From: JAOUFP01 sp963801505
Lineage (GTDB): Bacteria; Nitrospirota; Thermodesulfovibrionia; Thermodesulfovibrionales; UBA6898
Direction: 5' to 3'
Assembly (NCBI GenBank): GCA_963801505.1
Contig: CAWDEY010000011.1
Span: 248,001 to 312,000 of the forward strand
DNA: 64,000 nucleotides
Position 1 is the stretch's first letter; every line of letters starts with the position of its first letter. Of this stretch, positions 52,187 through 62,241 are shown piece after piece. Under the pieces are notes generated by a model. That model was not told the DNA's origin and did not search any database. It worked only from the letters and a program-made list of their open reading frames with translations. The position numbers and the translations under genes were made by a program.

Positions 52187-54106
52187 CTACCTGAAAAGCA
52201 TAAGGGCCACTATGATCAATGCGCCCGTTGCCATAATTGTCGCGTAATGTTGTAATAGGCCTGTCTGCATCTTCCGAAGCAGCTGACTGAAGGCGCCGAT
52301 AGTTGCCGGCACGCCGTTTACAATGGCCTCTATGATCCGCGTATCAGTAATGCCAATCAGTATGTTTTTGGCCACCCATATCGTCGGCCTGATTAGAATA
52401 AAACTGTAGAACTCGTCGATATAATATTTATTCCAAAGGACCCTGTGTACAGCGCTGAACTGCCGGACGAGTTTGCCGGGGATATCAGGATTGAGCAGAT
52501 AGAAAAATGCGGCAAGTCCGATGCCTGAGAAACCGGCAGCAATAGAGATGGCCATTACTATCCATTCCTCCGCGTGTGTTGCATGGCCTTCCACATGCCC
52601 CAGCACAGGCTTCATGAATTCAGTGAAATGCGCCCCGCCGCCAAGGAGCTCGGGTATACCTACCCAGCCCGCCCCGATTGCGCCTGCGCATAGGAGAACA
52701 AGCGGTATTGTCATGCTTTTGGGGGATTCATGCAAATGATGCTCCTGCTCGTGGGTGCCCCGGAATTTTCCGTGGAAGGTCAAAAATATGAGTCTGAAGG
52801 AGTAAAAAGCTGTAAGAAACGCCACAAAGGTGCCCATTGCCCAGACTAACTTGCCCACAGGACTCGGCCCTGAATAGGCCAGCCATAGGATCTCGTCTTT
52901 GCTGAAGAAGCCCGCAAAACCAGGGACTCCTGAGATGCTCAGAGAGGCAAATAACATCGTCCAGTAAGTCACAGGCATATATTTTTTCAGTCCGCCCATT
53001 TTCTGAAGATCGAGTTCACCTGCCATGGCATGCATGACACTTCCCGCGCAGAGGAAGAGGAGCGCCTTGAAGAAGGCATGGGTATACAGGTGAAATACTC
53101 CGGCTGAATATGCCCCTACCCCGCAGGCAAGGAACATGTAGCCCAGCTGACTTATCGTAGAATATGCGATGATCCTTTTTATATCGTTTTGGACCAGTCC
53201 TATGGTCGCGGCAAAAAGCGAGGTAATCGCGCCTGTCAGGGCAACGACCACGAGGGCTGTCGGGGAGAGGTTGAATATGGGACTGCAGCGCGCGATAAGG
53301 AATACGCCGGCAGTGACCATTGTCGCCGCATGGATGAGCGCGCTGACAGGGGTCGGGCCTTCCATGGCATCAGGCAGCCAGACATGAAGCGGCATCTGCG
53401 CTGATTTGCCGATAGCGCCGCAAAATAACAGGAGCGCTATAAGTGTCATCAGATGCACGTCATAGCCGAGGAAGTTTATGCTATTGTTTGCAAGGGAAGC
53501 TGCCTTTTCAAATACAGGGGCATAATAAACACTGCCGAAGGTAAGGAATATTAAGATAATGCCGAGGCCGAAACCAAAGTCTCCAAACCTGTTGACGATA
53601 AAGGCCTTCTTGCCTGCATCAGATGCAGATTTCTTATTGAAGTAATAACCGATAAGGAAATAGGAACAGAGTCCCACGCCTTCCCAGCCGAAATAAAGCT
53701 GCATGAAGTTGTTGGCCATGACCAGCATGAGCATCGAGAAGGTAAACAGGCTCAGATACGCAAAGAAGCGGTAATAGCCGCTGTCGCCGTGCATGTAGCC
53801 GATAGAGTAGATATGGATGAGCATGCTGCAGGTGGTAACTACGATCAGCATCACCGCGGTAAGCTGGTCTATGAGGAAGCCGACAGAGACCTTGAAAGTG
53901 CCTGAAGCGATCCAGGTATAGAGATCCTGATTGAGGGTCCTTCCACCAAGCACATCCAGAAGGGTCATGACAGCAACTATCCAGGAGCCGCCTACTGCAA
54001 GGGTCGAGACCCAGTGGGCCTTGTCCTTTATAAAGTTCTTGCCAAAGAGGATATTTATTAAAAATGCAGCAAGCGGCAAAAACGGTATCAATAAATAATT
54101 GCTCAT
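52187..54106 (-). CDS. nuoL: NADH-quinone oxidoreductase subunit L
   Basis: A 639-residue antiporter-like subunit, the distal pump of complex I with the long lateral helix at its C-terminus. Visible: LYFGWEGVGLCSYFLIGYYF (helix-5 Glu), GKSAQMPLHVWLPDAMEGPTPVSALIHAATMVTAGVFLIAR, QNDIKRIIAYSTISQLGYMFLACG, FFKALLFLCAGSVMHAMAGELDLQKMGGLKKYMPVTY. Typical length and intact. Confidence 0.97.
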   Translation of the reverse strand: MSNYLLIPFLPLAAFLINILFGKNFIKDKAHWVSTLAVGGSWIVAVMTLLDVLGGRTLNQDLYTWIASGTFKVSVGFLIDQLTAVMLIVVTTCSMLIHIYSIGYMHGDSGYYRFFAYLSLFTFSMLMLVMANNFMQLYFGWEGVGLCSYFLIGYYFNKKSASDAGKKAFIVNRFGDFGFGLGIILIFLTFGSVYYAPVFEKAASLANNSINFLGYDVHLMTLIALLLFCGAIGKSAQMPLHVWLPDAMEGPTPVSALIHAATMVTAGVFLIARCSPIFNLSPTALVVVALTGAITSLFAATIGLVQNDIKRIIAYSTISQLGYMFLACGVGAYSAGVFHLYTHAFFKALLFLCAGSVMHAMAGELDLQKMGGLKKYMPVTYWTMLFASLSISGVPGFAGFFSKDEILWLAYSGPSPVGKLVWAMGTFVAFLTAFYSFRLIFLTFHGKFRGTHEQEHHLHESPKSMTIPLVLLCAGAIGAGWVGIPELLGGGAHFTEFMKPVLGHVEGHATHAEEWIVMAISIAAGFSGIGLAAFFYLLNPDIPGKLVRQFSAVHRVLWNKYYIDEFYSFILIRPTIWVAKNILIGITDTRIIEAIVNGVPATIGAFSQLLRKMQTGLLQHYATIMATGALIIVALMLFR

Positions 54107-54151
54107 ATTTCTATCCCTTCACGCATAACGCTTCCCGCTTCACGGTTTTTA

Positions 54152-54460
54152 TCATCCCTTCATCTCGTTCATCTCATTGACATGCGCTGTCTGCTTGTTT
54201 CTAAATAGCGCTATTATTATCGCTAGCCCTATGGCCGCCTCGGCAGCAGCCACAGTGATAACAAAAAATACGAGTATGTGGCCCCTCATGTCCTGCAGGT
54301 AATGGCTAAATGAGATGAGGCTTATATTGACGGCGTTGAGCATCAGCTCAACAGACATGAACATGATTATAATGTTCTTTCTCGTGAGGAACCCGAACAT
54401 GCCGATCATGAAGACCGCGGCGCTCAGCATCAAATACCACTGTATAGGTACAGGTACCAT
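54152..54460 (-). CDS. nuoK: NADH-quinone oxidoreductase subunit K
   Basis: A 102-residue membrane subunit with three helices. It carries IMFMSVELMLNAVNISLISFSHY (conserved Glu of helix 2) and FFVITVAAAEAAIGLAIIIALFRN (second conserved Glu). These Glu residues link the quinone site to the antiporter subunits. 4 bases separate it from nuoJ. In the 45-base gap to nuoL there is a short TCACGCATAACGCTTCCCGC-like repeat. Confidence 0.96.
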   Translation of the reverse strand: MVPVPIQWYLMLSAAVFMIGMFGFLTRKNIIIMFMSVELMLNAVNISLISFSHYLQDMRGHILVFFVITVAAAEAAIGLAIIIALFRNKQTAHVNEMNEMKG

Positions 54461-54463
54461 TTT

Positions 54464-55006
54464 CTAACTCCTCAACTTTCTTTTTGCAAGGACTATCGCG
54501 CCTACTACTGCAACCAGCAATATCAGCGAAGCTATCTCAAAAGGGAACAGGTATTCCGTATATAAGAGCTGCCCAAGGGCCTTTGTATGAGTGGCCTGCT
54601 GGATAAAATCTATTGAATATTTTCCAGGAGGCGCTATCACAAGGGACCTGAGCGCTATACTTACTATTACAAAAAAAGCAGATACTATGACAAAGGCAGC
54701 CGGCCAGGAATTGATGAGCATGTCAATCTTGAGCTCTTCCTTGAGATTAAGCAAAAGCACGACAAAAAGAAATAGCACCAGTATCGCGCCCGCATACACA
54801 ATGACCTGTATCGCGGCTATAAACTCAGCATTTAAAAACAGATATAGGCCTGCTATATGAAAAAACAGAAGGAGCATCCACATAACGCTGTGCACGGGAT
54901 TCTTCCTCGTTACAACAAGCATAGACAGTAAGACTATAACTACTGCATAGTATCCAAAAAACAGTTTAGGCAGCATACCGCTCCTTTTCCAAGGGTCGTA
55001 GTTCAA
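54464..55006 (-). CDS. nuoJ: NADH-quinone oxidoreductase subunit J
   Basis: A 180-residue membrane subunit with five helices. FLNAEFIAAIQVIVYAGAILVLFLFVVLLLN is the NuoJ signature including the helix-3 pi-bulge region important for coupling. The start MNYDPWKRSGMLPK may alternatively be the second Met, MLPKLFFGYY. The 21-base gap to nuoI holds a CACTTATCACTTTTCACTTT-type repeat. Confidence 0.95.
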   Translation of the reverse strand: MNYDPWKRSGMLPKLFFGYYAVVIVLLSMLVVTRKNPVHSVMWMLLLFFHIAGLYLFLNAEFIAAIQVIVYAGAILVLFLFVVLLLNLKEELKIDMLINSWPAAFVIVSAFFVIVSIALRSLVIAPPGKYSIDFIQQATHTKALGQLLYTEYLFPFEIASLILLVAVVGAIVLAKRKLRS

Positions 55007-55027
55007 TTTTTTCTTTATTTAAACTTC

Positions 55028-55579
55028 TCACTTATCACTTTTCACTTTCTTAAACATTGCCTGGCCTTCATGGGCGATAAAGTCCTCTGACTTGGGCCGC
55101 CAGAAATCCCTGTAGTAGCGTTTGCCCTTTTCAGCCGTAAAATACTTGTCCCAGTTATCGAGCAGTTTTTCCTTGGTCATATAGAACTCCTCCCTGGTGT
55201 ATCCGGAGTATTCGTAATGCTCGCTGAGGGATATGGCCCCAAAAGGACACGCCTCGACACAGAACCCGCAGTATACGCACCTGAGCACCTCTATTTCGTA
55301 CCTGTCGACAACCTTGCTGTGGTCCTCGCCCTCTGTCGTATAGATGTGAATGCACTGCGAAGGGCAGTAGGCCCCGCAGAGGCCGCAGCCCACGCATTTG
55401 AGCTTCCCCTCCTCGTTTTTAGCCAGCGCGTGCAGGCCCCTGAACCCGGGCATCACCGGCCGCTTTACAAGAGGATACCGCCGCGTTACAGGCTTGGTAA
55501 ACAGGGTCTTGAAGGTCAGGGCCATGCCTTTGGCGATCTCTACGAAAAATATTGTGCTAATAAGCTTGGGTATTTTCAT
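55028..55579 (-). CDS. nuoI: NADH-quinone oxidoreductase subunit I
   Basis: A peripheral-arm subunit of 183 residues carrying clusters N6a and N6b. ATG 55577-55579 overlaps the nuoH stop (ATGA), which fixes the start at MKIPKLIS. Cluster motifs: CVGCGLCGAYCPSQCI and CVYCGFCVEACPFGAI. The N-terminal amphipathic helix (STIFFVEIAKGMALTFKTLF) lies on the membrane. Electrons pass from NuoG to NuoB through it. Confidence 0.96.
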   Translation of the reverse strand: MKIPKLISTIFFVEIAKGMALTFKTLFTKPVTRRYPLVKRPVMPGFRGLHALAKNEEGKLKCVGCGLCGAYCPSQCIHIYTTEGEDHSKVVDRYEIEVLRCVYCGFCVEACPFGAISLSEHYEYSGYTREEFYMTKEKLLDNWDKYFTAEKGKRYYRDFWRPKSEDFIAHEGQAMFKKVKSDK

Positions 55580-56655
55580 AGCATACCTTTGACCCAGATT
55601 TTTATAAGTGCCGTTATCACGATGTTCGCAAGTGCAAGCGGTATCAGCAGCTTCCATCCTATTGCCATAAGCTGGTCATACCTGTATCTCGGCAGCGTTG
55701 CCCTGACCCAATAATATAGGAACATAAAGGCATAGACCTTCACTAAAAACACGCAAAGACCCAGCGCCTTCCAGAGAAAGACCGGGAGATTTGAGGTAAT
55801 GAATGCCGGCAACCCCCAGCCTCCCAGGAAACAGATCGAAGCGATCGAGGACATCACCAGCATGCCGGTATATTCACCGAGGAAGAAGAGAGCGAAACGG
55901 AAACCGCTGTATTCTGTAAAGTAACCTGCAACAAGCTCGCTTTCAGCCTCGGGCAGGTCAAAAGGCAGCCTGTTGGTCTCTGCAAAGGCCGCAAGGATAA
56001 AGACAAAAAACCCGATAAACTGGGGTATAGCATACATTCCCGTAGGATAAGCCTGCTGTGCCCTTACAATTTCAGTAAGGTTCAAAGAGCCCGCCATTAT
56101 CATCACGCCTACAAGACTGAGCCCCATCGCTATCTCATAGCTGATGACCTGAGAAGCAGACCTTAGTCCGCCAAGAAAAGCATATTTAGAGCCTGAAGAC
56201 CATCCTGACATTACAATGCCGTAGGCAGCAAGCGATGACATGGCAAAGAGAAATAGCAGCCCTATATTGATATTGGCAATTACAAAGCCGTCAAAAAAAG
56301 GTATCACGGACAGGGATGTAAGCGCTGAAACAAAGAAGATTACAGGGGCAAGGTAGAATATCGGCTTGTCCGATTCTGAAGGGATGATATCTTCCTTGAA
56401 AAAGAGCTTGATGCCGTCCGCAAACGGCTGGAAAAGACCGTAGGGCCCGACTTCCCTTGGCCCGAGCCGCACCTGCATATGCGCGATCACCTTCCGCTCC
56501 CAGTAGGTCGCGTAGGCAACGTGGAGAAGTCCAATAGCTACTACAATGGCGATCTTGATCAGGATCCAGATAATATTCGATATAATACCAATGAATTCCG
56601 GAGAGAGTATACCTCCCAGAATACCGCCTATTATACCGGCTATTAAGCTGTTCAT
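55576..56655 (-). CDS. nuoH: NADH-quinone oxidoreductase subunit H
   Basis: A 359-residue membrane subunit that forms the quinone chamber with NuoB and NuoD. Signatures: YWERKVIAHMQVRLGPREVGPYGLFQPFADGIKLFFKEDIIP, SYEIAMGLSLVGVMIMAGSLNL, FAETNRLPFDLPEAESELVAGYFTEYSGFRFALFFLGEY (conserved Glu loop) and RATLPRYRYDQLMAIGWK. Overlaps nuoG by 4 bases. Intact. Confidence 0.97.
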   Translation of the reverse strand: MNSLIAGIIGGILGGILSPEFIGIISNIIWILIKIAIVVAIGLLHVAYATYWERKVIAHMQVRLGPREVGPYGLFQPFADGIKLFFKEDIIPSESDKPIFYLAPVIFFVSALTSLSVIPFFDGFVIANINIGLLFLFAMSSLAAYGIVMSGWSSGSKYAFLGGLRSASQVISYEIAMGLSLVGVMIMAGSLNLTEIVRAQQAYPTGMYAIPQFIGFFVFILAAFAETNRLPFDLPEAESELVAGYFTEYSGFRFALFFLGEYTGMLVMSSIASICFLGGWGLPAFITSNLPVFLWKALGLCVFLVKVYAFMFLYYWVRATLPRYRYDQLMAIGWKLLIPLALANIVITALIKIWVKGML

Positions 56656-59234
56656 GTCCTCACCTTCTCCACCTTTATTTCTATACCATCCAGGGAGGGG
56701 GTCTTCAGCACAGGTTCGAGCGTATACTCCATCAGGCTGTTAGCGCCTCTGCCTTCGAAATTGTTCGTCAGCATCACAACGGAAGGACCGACCGCCTTGT
56801 CTATTGCTACCGGAAGCTCCAGATTCCCTACCTTCGTCAATATCCTGGCGATGTCGCCTTCGCCAAGAGAAAGAAGTGCGGCTGTCTCAGGGCTGAGTCT
56901 TGCTACAGCACCTGAATAGATCTTCACCAGCGCCGGAGACTTTGTGCTGAGCGTGCCGGAATGAAACAGCGGCCTTTCGATGCGCAGGTACAGCTTCTCC
57001 CCAACACTAATGTCCTTGCCTTTGGATATCTGTATCTCTTCCATGACGTCCCTGAGAGGTTCGCCCTTGTATGGGTAAATGGCATGCCCATCATTAATGT
57101 CTGCATAGGTCAGGTTCCGATGAAGAGGGGAGACGTCCGCAATTTCGTGAAAAACGCTTTCTGTATCAGCATAGGAGAGTTTGCTCCCCATATTACTTGA
57201 GACCTCTGCTATTATCTTCCAGTCTTCCATGCCTGCCCTATGCACTGCCTTTCTGACACGCTGGAGCCTTCTTTCCATGTTCGTAAATGTGCCGTCTTTC
57301 TCAGCCCAGCTTAGTGATGGCAAAACAACATCCGCAAGCTTGGCGGTCTCAGTCATGAATATGTCCTGAACAACCAGAAACTCAAGGTTTCGAAGAGCTG
57401 CAGCAACCGTATTGGAACCAGGCAGGTTAAAAACCGGGTTTTCGCCCATCACATAGAGGGCCTTCAGTGACCCATTTACAGCAGCTTCCATCATTGCAAA
57501 TATCGTAAGCCCTGTCTTGTCATTAATCTCCGCGTTCCAGAGATTCTCATATCTCTTTCTGAATTCCGTATAAGCAACAGGCCTGCAACCAGGCAGCAAA
57601 TCAGGGGCACAGCCCATATCCAGCATGCCCTGCTCATTTGAGCGCTCGGACATGAGGTATATCCTGCCGTTGGCAAGATAGTTGATCGCTGAGAGCAGAA
57701 GCAGTTTGTAGCTTGCCCCGCTACTTTGGACGATCTCCTTGCCTATAAGCAATGCTGGAGTTGCGGAGGCCGCAAGTATTTCTACAAACCTTGTCACTTC
57801 CCCTGAGGGGACCCCGCACTTCTTTTCTACCATATCAACAGATGTGTTGATGTCCTTTATCTTTGCCTCGAGTGCAGGGTTAGCACCTGAGAGGCCTTTC
57901 TTTGCCTTAAGCAGCGTGACAATCCCCTCAAGCAATACTTCTTCAGTATAGAGGAGTAAATCAAGCTTCACAGGGTTGAAGTATTCCAGACCCTTCACAT
58001 TTCCGACAGTGAGTATGTTGCCGCCCTTGCGTGAACAGGCCCTGACCTGAAGTCCGAGGATCGGGTTGACAGTTGTTGGATCACCGCCGACAATAAGCAC
58101 TGTGTCTGAATTTGCAAGACCTGAAATAATATTTGCAGTAGCTCCCTGTCCGAATATGTTTTCTATAAATGCCTGTGCGCCAGCAAAACCCATGCGCGCG
58201 GTGCTGTCTATGTTGTTAGTGCCGATTGTGGTCCTCATGAACTTCTGGAAGACATAGTTGTCTTCGTTGGTGCACCTTGGAGAAGCTATTCCTGCTATCG
58301 CGTTGCCGCCTGATTTGGCCTTTATCTCACTGAGTTTGCCTGACACAAGACTGATGGCCTCCTCCCATGTGGCTGGTTCAAGCACACCATTTTTTCTTAT
58401 CAGGGGAGTGGTCAATCTTTCCTTGCTGCCCACGAATTCATAACCGAACCTGCCACGGGAACAGAGCATCCCGTTGTTAACAGCAGAGCCAATCTTTGGC
58501 ACAACCCTCAGGATAACATCATCACGCACCTGGGCAACGACAGTACAGCCTACAGCACAATAAGGACAGACCGTTTCGATCTCTTCCTTGACCTGCCAGG
58601 GCCGGTAGCTGTGCCTGTGGAGCCTTGACATAATGGCGCCGACAGGACATACCGAGACGCAATTGCCGCAATATTCACAGTCATATCTGCCTCCGGAAAA
58701 TGGCTCTATGTGGGAATGCCCGCCCCTGTTTATGACATCTATCGCTGAAGCGCCCTGTACCCCCGCGCACATTCTGACGCAGCGGGTACATACTATACAC
58801 CTTTCCATATTGCGCACAATGACCGGGTCTTCAAGGCTTTCAGTCACCCTTCTTTTCTTCTCTTTATACCTTCCCTTCGCAGGTCCATACTTCTCTACAA
58901 GGTCCTGAAGTTCGCACTCGCCTGCCTTGTCGCAATACGGGCAGTCAAGCGGGTGGTTGATGAGAAGGAATTCGAGTATTCCCCTTCTTACCTCAGCTAT
59001 TCCCTCTGTCTCTGTCCTGACCGTCATACCGTCAGTGACCATCAGGGTGCAGGCCGTCTGGAGCCTCGGCATTTTTTCGACCTCTACTAGGCAGAGCCTG
59101 CAGCCGCCGTATTTTTCGAGCTGTTCATGGTAGCAAAGTGTCGGAATCTTTATCCCTGCAGACCGCGCGGCCTCAAGGACCGTCACAGGCTTTTCGAGTT
59201 TTATTTCCTTGTTATTTATCGTTACTGTAATCAT
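56652..59234 (-). CDS. nuoG: NADH-quinone oxidoreductase subunit G
   Basis: An 860-residue subunit, longer than the enteric type by a little. It has an N-terminal [2Fe-2S] ferredoxin domain (CYHEQLEKYGGCRLCLVEV ... CTLMV), the HxxxCxxCxxxxxC N5 motif (NHPLDCPYCDKAGECELQDL), N6-like CIVCTRCVRMC and CEYCGNCVSVCP clusters, the N7 motif CPYCAVGC with a Cys 27 residues on, and a molybdopterin-oxidoreductase-like domain (about 230-860). The extra clusters and N7 show the formate-dehydrogenase-like ancestry. It feeds electrons from NuoF to NuoI. Confidence 0.95.
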   Translation of the reverse strand: MITVTINNKEIKLEKPVTVLEAARSAGIKIPTLCYHEQLEKYGGCRLCLVEVEKMPRLQTACTLMVTDGMTVRTETEGIAEVRRGILEFLLINHPLDCPYCDKAGECELQDLVEKYGPAKGRYKEKKRRVTESLEDPVIVRNMERCIVCTRCVRMCAGVQGASAIDVINRGGHSHIEPFSGGRYDCEYCGNCVSVCPVGAIMSRLHRHSYRPWQVKEEIETVCPYCAVGCTVVAQVRDDVILRVVPKIGSAVNNGMLCSRGRFGYEFVGSKERLTTPLIRKNGVLEPATWEEAISLVSGKLSEIKAKSGGNAIAGIASPRCTNEDNYVFQKFMRTTIGTNNIDSTARMGFAGAQAFIENIFGQGATANIISGLANSDTVLIVGGDPTTVNPILGLQVRACSRKGGNILTVGNVKGLEYFNPVKLDLLLYTEEVLLEGIVTLLKAKKGLSGANPALEAKIKDINTSVDMVEKKCGVPSGEVTRFVEILAASATPALLIGKEIVQSSGASYKLLLLSAINYLANGRIYLMSERSNEQGMLDMGCAPDLLPGCRPVAYTEFRKRYENLWNAEINDKTGLTIFAMMEAAVNGSLKALYVMGENPVFNLPGSNTVAAALRNLEFLVVQDIFMTETAKLADVVLPSLSWAEKDGTFTNMERRLQRVRKAVHRAGMEDWKIIAEVSSNMGSKLSYADTESVFHEIADVSPLHRNLTYADINDGHAIYPYKGEPLRDVMEEIQISKGKDISVGEKLYLRIERPLFHSGTLSTKSPALVKIYSGAVARLSPETAALLSLGEGDIARILTKVGNLELPVAIDKAVGPSVVMLTNNFEGRGANSLMEYTLEPVLKTPSLDGIEIKVEKVRT

Positions 59235-59245
59235 CTTTGGCCTTC

Positions 59246-60508
59246 TTATACCTTAACCTGGCATGCCTTTGTCTTTATATGTGCTTCAAATTCAGACCTG
59301 AAATGTTTTATGAAGTTCTGCACAACAGATGCAGCTCCGTCGCCGAGCGGACAGAAGGTCTTGCCCATAATATTCCCTGATATAGAAAGCAGCAAGTCTA
59401 TATCGCCTTCAGCGCCTTCTCCGTTTTCTATCCTGCCGAGGATACTCCTGAGCCATCCGGTCCCTTCACGGCATGGAGTGCATTTCCCGCAGGATTCATG
59501 TTCGAAGAATTTCAGCGCCCGGTAACAGACCTTCACGAGACAGACGCTTTCGTCCATTACTATCACAGCGCCTGAGCCGAGCATGCTGCCATGCTTTGGC
59601 ATATTGACGAAGTCCATGGGGCAGTCAATCTTTTCAGGAGGAAGCACAGGAGTGGATATACCTCCGGGTATTACGGCCTTGAGGGTCTTTCCGCCTTTTA
59701 TGCCTCCACAGTGTGTATAGATTATTTCGCGGAGGCTTGTACCCATCGGAAGTTCGTATACACCGGGTTTTTCCACATGCCCGCTGATACAGTAGAGCTT
59801 GGGGCCAGGACAGTCAGGTGTGCCGATTTTGGAATAAGCCTCACCGCCTGTCTCGATGATAAAGGGAAGGTTCGACAAGGTCTCGACGTTATTGACCACT
59901 GTTGGTTTTGACCATACGCCGACATTTACAGGAAAAGGAGGCTTGATCCTTGGCTGTCCCTTATCTCCTTCAAGAGACTCTATCAGCGCCGTCTCCTCGC
60001 CGCATATATAGGCGCCTGCACCCTGATGCACCGCGAGGTGGAACTTCACTCCCTTGCCAGCGATATTGTCGCCAAGCATGTTGTTTTCATATGCCTGGGC
60101 AATCGCCCTGTTTAGTATATTCTTTGCCTCGGGATATTCGCCCCTTAGATATATGAAGCCGTATTCAGCACTCAGGGCATGGCCTGAGATGACCATACCT
60201 TCTATGAGAAGATGCGGGTTCTTCTCAAGTATCGGCCTGTCTTTAAACGTGCCGGGCTCACCCTCATCAGCATTGCAGAGCAGGTATTTGGGGAACTTCG
60301 GATCTGCTGAGGCAAAGGTCCATTTCATCGCCACAGGGAAGCCTGCGCCGCCCCGGCCGCGAAGTCCGGCCTTCTTGACCTCCTCGACTATCTCCTTGGG
60401 CTGCATAGCGAGGGCCTTTAAAAGGCTGCTGTAACCTCCGGCCTTCTTATATTCGTTTAAGTCCGCTGAATTCGGGTTTTCTATATTTTTTAAGAGCACT
60501 TTTTCCAT
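59246..60508 (-). CDS. nuoF: NADH-quinone oxidoreductase subunit F
   Basis: A 420-residue NADH- and FMN-binding subunit. FMN/NADH region: GLRGRGGAGFPVAMKWTFASADPKFPKYLLCNADEGEPGTFKDR (about 49-92), then YIRGEYPEAKNILNRAIAQAYENNMLG-like, GAGAYICGEETALIESLEG, and the N3 cluster CGKCTPCREGTGWL with a later Cys near 373. It oxidises NADH, so this is a full complex I and not a Fpo/ferredoxin type. 11 bases from nuoG. Confidence 0.97.
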   Translation of the reverse strand: MEKVLLKNIENPNSADLNEYKKAGGYSSLLKALAMQPKEIVEEVKKAGLRGRGGAGFPVAMKWTFASADPKFPKYLLCNADEGEPGTFKDRPILEKNPHLLIEGMVISGHALSAEYGFIYLRGEYPEAKNILNRAIAQAYENNMLGDNIAGKGVKFHLAVHQGAGAYICGEETALIESLEGDKGQPRIKPPFPVNVGVWSKPTVVNNVETLSNLPFIIETGGEAYSKIGTPDCPGPKLYCISGHVEKPGVYELPMGTSLREIIYTHCGGIKGGKTLKAVIPGGISTPVLPPEKIDCPMDFVNMPKHGSMLGSGAVIVMDESVCLVKVCYRALKFFEHESCGKCTPCREGTGWLRSILGRIENGEGAEGDIDLLLSISGNIMGKTFCPLGDGAASVVQNFIKHFRSEFEAHIKTKACQVKV

Positions 60509-60516
60509 AAATTATT

Positions 60517-60981
60517 TTATGTATATTTCCCCAGTATCTCTTCTATGTATTTTTCACTAAGATTTTCATAAAAATCATCATTGACTAGCATCGCAGGCGC
60601 AGTGCCGCAGGCACCTATGCACTCCATGATCACCAGAGAAAACCTGCCGTCAGTTGTCATTCCGCCAGGCTCAAGTCCGTACTTGTTCTTGAGAAAATCA
60701 ACAAGCTTTTCTGCCCCAAGTATCATGCAGGAGACATTTGTGCAGAGCTGTACAACATGTCTTCCCATCGGCTTATGCTTGTACATCGCATAGAAGGTCG
60801 CGACCCCCCTCACTGTTGCCTTTGGAACTCCCAGAACAGCAGAAACCGCCTCGTAAGCCTCAGAACTCAGATGCCCGAATTCCCTCTGGGCCACATATAT
60901 GGCGGGCAAAAGGGCGCCCCTTGCCGAAGGGTATTTGGCCCTGATCTCTTCCAGTTCTTTTATCGCTGCTTCACTGAACAT
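60517..60981 (-). CDS. nuoE: NADH-quinone oxidoreductase subunit E
   Basis: A 154-residue thioredoxin-like [2Fe-2S] subunit. Cluster ligands are in CTNVSC (residues 82-87) and CIGACG (near 123). The N-terminal part LPAIYVAQREFGHLSSEAYEAVSAVLGVPKATVRGVATFYAMY is typical. Forms the NADH-input module with NuoF and NuoG; 8 bases from nuoF. Confidence 0.96.
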   Translation of the reverse strand: MFSEAAIKELEEIRAKYPSARGALLPAIYVAQREFGHLSSEAYEAVSAVLGVPKATVRGVATFYAMYKHKPMGRHVVQLCTNVSCMILGAEKLVDFLKNKYGLEPGGMTTDGRFSLVIMECIGACGTAPAMLVNDDFYENLSEKYIEEILGKYT

Positions 60982-61017
60982 ATTTTTTGTTTTTAACCTC
61001 TGACTCGTTTTGTTGTC

Positions 61018-62208
61018 TTACCGGTCACATTCACCGAGCACTATATCAATCGTCCCGATGTTCGCTATAACGTCTGCAATCATCCCGCCCTCACAAAGCC
61101 TCGGGAGTACCGAAGCATGCACATAAGACGGGGCTCTCACTCTCATCCTGTAAGGTCTGCCAGTGCCGTCGCTCACAAAATAAAACCCTAACTCTCCTTT
61201 AGGGACCTCGGTGCCCATATAGATCTCCCCTTCAGCAACAGTCGGTCCTTTTGTAATCAATATGAACTGGTGGATAAGGTGTTCCATGTCCTTGAGCACA
61301 AGGTCTTTGGGCGGAAGCGTGAACTTCGGCGCATCAGCCATTACAGGACCGGCGGGAAGTTTCTCAATGCACTGTTTGACGATCCTGTTTGCCTGCCTCA
61401 TCTCTTCCATCCTGACAAGATACCTGTCATAGCAGTCGCCTTTTTTGCCTATCGGGACATCGAACTCGACTTTATCATATGCGTCATAAGGGGCATACTT
61501 CCTTACGTCATAATCAACTCCGGAGCCCCTCAGCATACCGCCTGTAAGACCCCAGTTTACCGCCTCTTCCGCTGAGATAATGCCTATGTCTACAGTCCTG
61601 TCCTTCCAGACCCTGTTTTCCGTAACAAGGGTCTCATAGTCATCCATCTTCGAAGGGAAATCCAGCACAAAAGCATACAGCTTATCGAGAAATTCCTGGG
61701 ATATATCGTTTCGGACACCGCCGACCCTCGGGTAGCTTACAGTGAGCCTCGCGCCGCAGAGCATCTCGAAGAGGTCCATGATAACTTCTCTTTCCCTGAA
61801 GGCATAAAGAAACGGGGTGGTCGCCCCGATATCCAGCACATGAGTTCCCAGCCAGATTATATGGCTCGATATCCTTCCCATCTCTGCGACCATGGTCCTT
61901 ATGAACTTCGCCCTTTCAGGTGCCTCGATGCCGAAGAGCTTCTCTACAGCATTTACGTACCCCACGTTGTTATTCATTGAGGAAATGTAATCAAGACGGT
62001 CACTCAAGGGGAGCGCGGCAAAGTAGGTCCTGTTTTCTCCCAGCTTCTCAATACCCCTGTGGAGATAACCCACATAAGGCGTACACTTGATGACATTTTC
62101 GCCCTGGAGGTTCAGCGAAAGCCTCAGAACTCCATGGGTCGCGGGATGCTGCGGCCCCATGCTTATCGTCAGTTCTCTTGTCTCGAATGCTTTTTCTATA
62201 TCTTCCAT
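61018..62208 (-). CDS. nuoD: NADH-quinone oxidoreductase subunit D
   Basis: A 396-residue 49-kDa-type subunit that forms the quinone site with NuoB. Signatures: MGPQHPATHGVLRLSLNLQGENV with the conserved His, GYLHRGIEKLGENRTYFAALPLSDRLDYISSMNNN, RVGGVRNDI-type YPRVGGVRND, and GTGRPYRMRVRAPSYVHASVLPRL near the end. Last residues GECDR. 33 bases after nuoC, a gap containing a GATCACTTTTCACTA-type repeat. Confidence 0.97.
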   Translation of the reverse strand: MEDIEKAFETRELTISMGPQHPATHGVLRLSLNLQGENVIKCTPYVGYLHRGIEKLGENRTYFAALPLSDRLDYISSMNNNVGYVNAVEKLFGIEAPERAKFIRTMVAEMGRISSHIIWLGTHVLDIGATTPFLYAFREREVIMDLFEMLCGARLTVSYPRVGGVRNDISQEFLDKLYAFVLDFPSKMDDYETLVTENRVWKDRTVDIGIISAEEAVNWGLTGGMLRGSGVDYDVRKYAPYDAYDKVEFDVPIGKKGDCYDRYLVRMEEMRQANRIVKQCIEKLPAGPVMADAPKFTLPPKDLVLKDMEHLIHQFILITKGPTVAEGEIYMGTEVPKGELGFYFVSDGTGRPYRMRVRAPSYVHASVLPRLCEGGMIADVIANIGTIDIVLGECDR

Positions 62209-62241
62209 TTTTTTCTATTCAATGATCACTTTTCACTACTG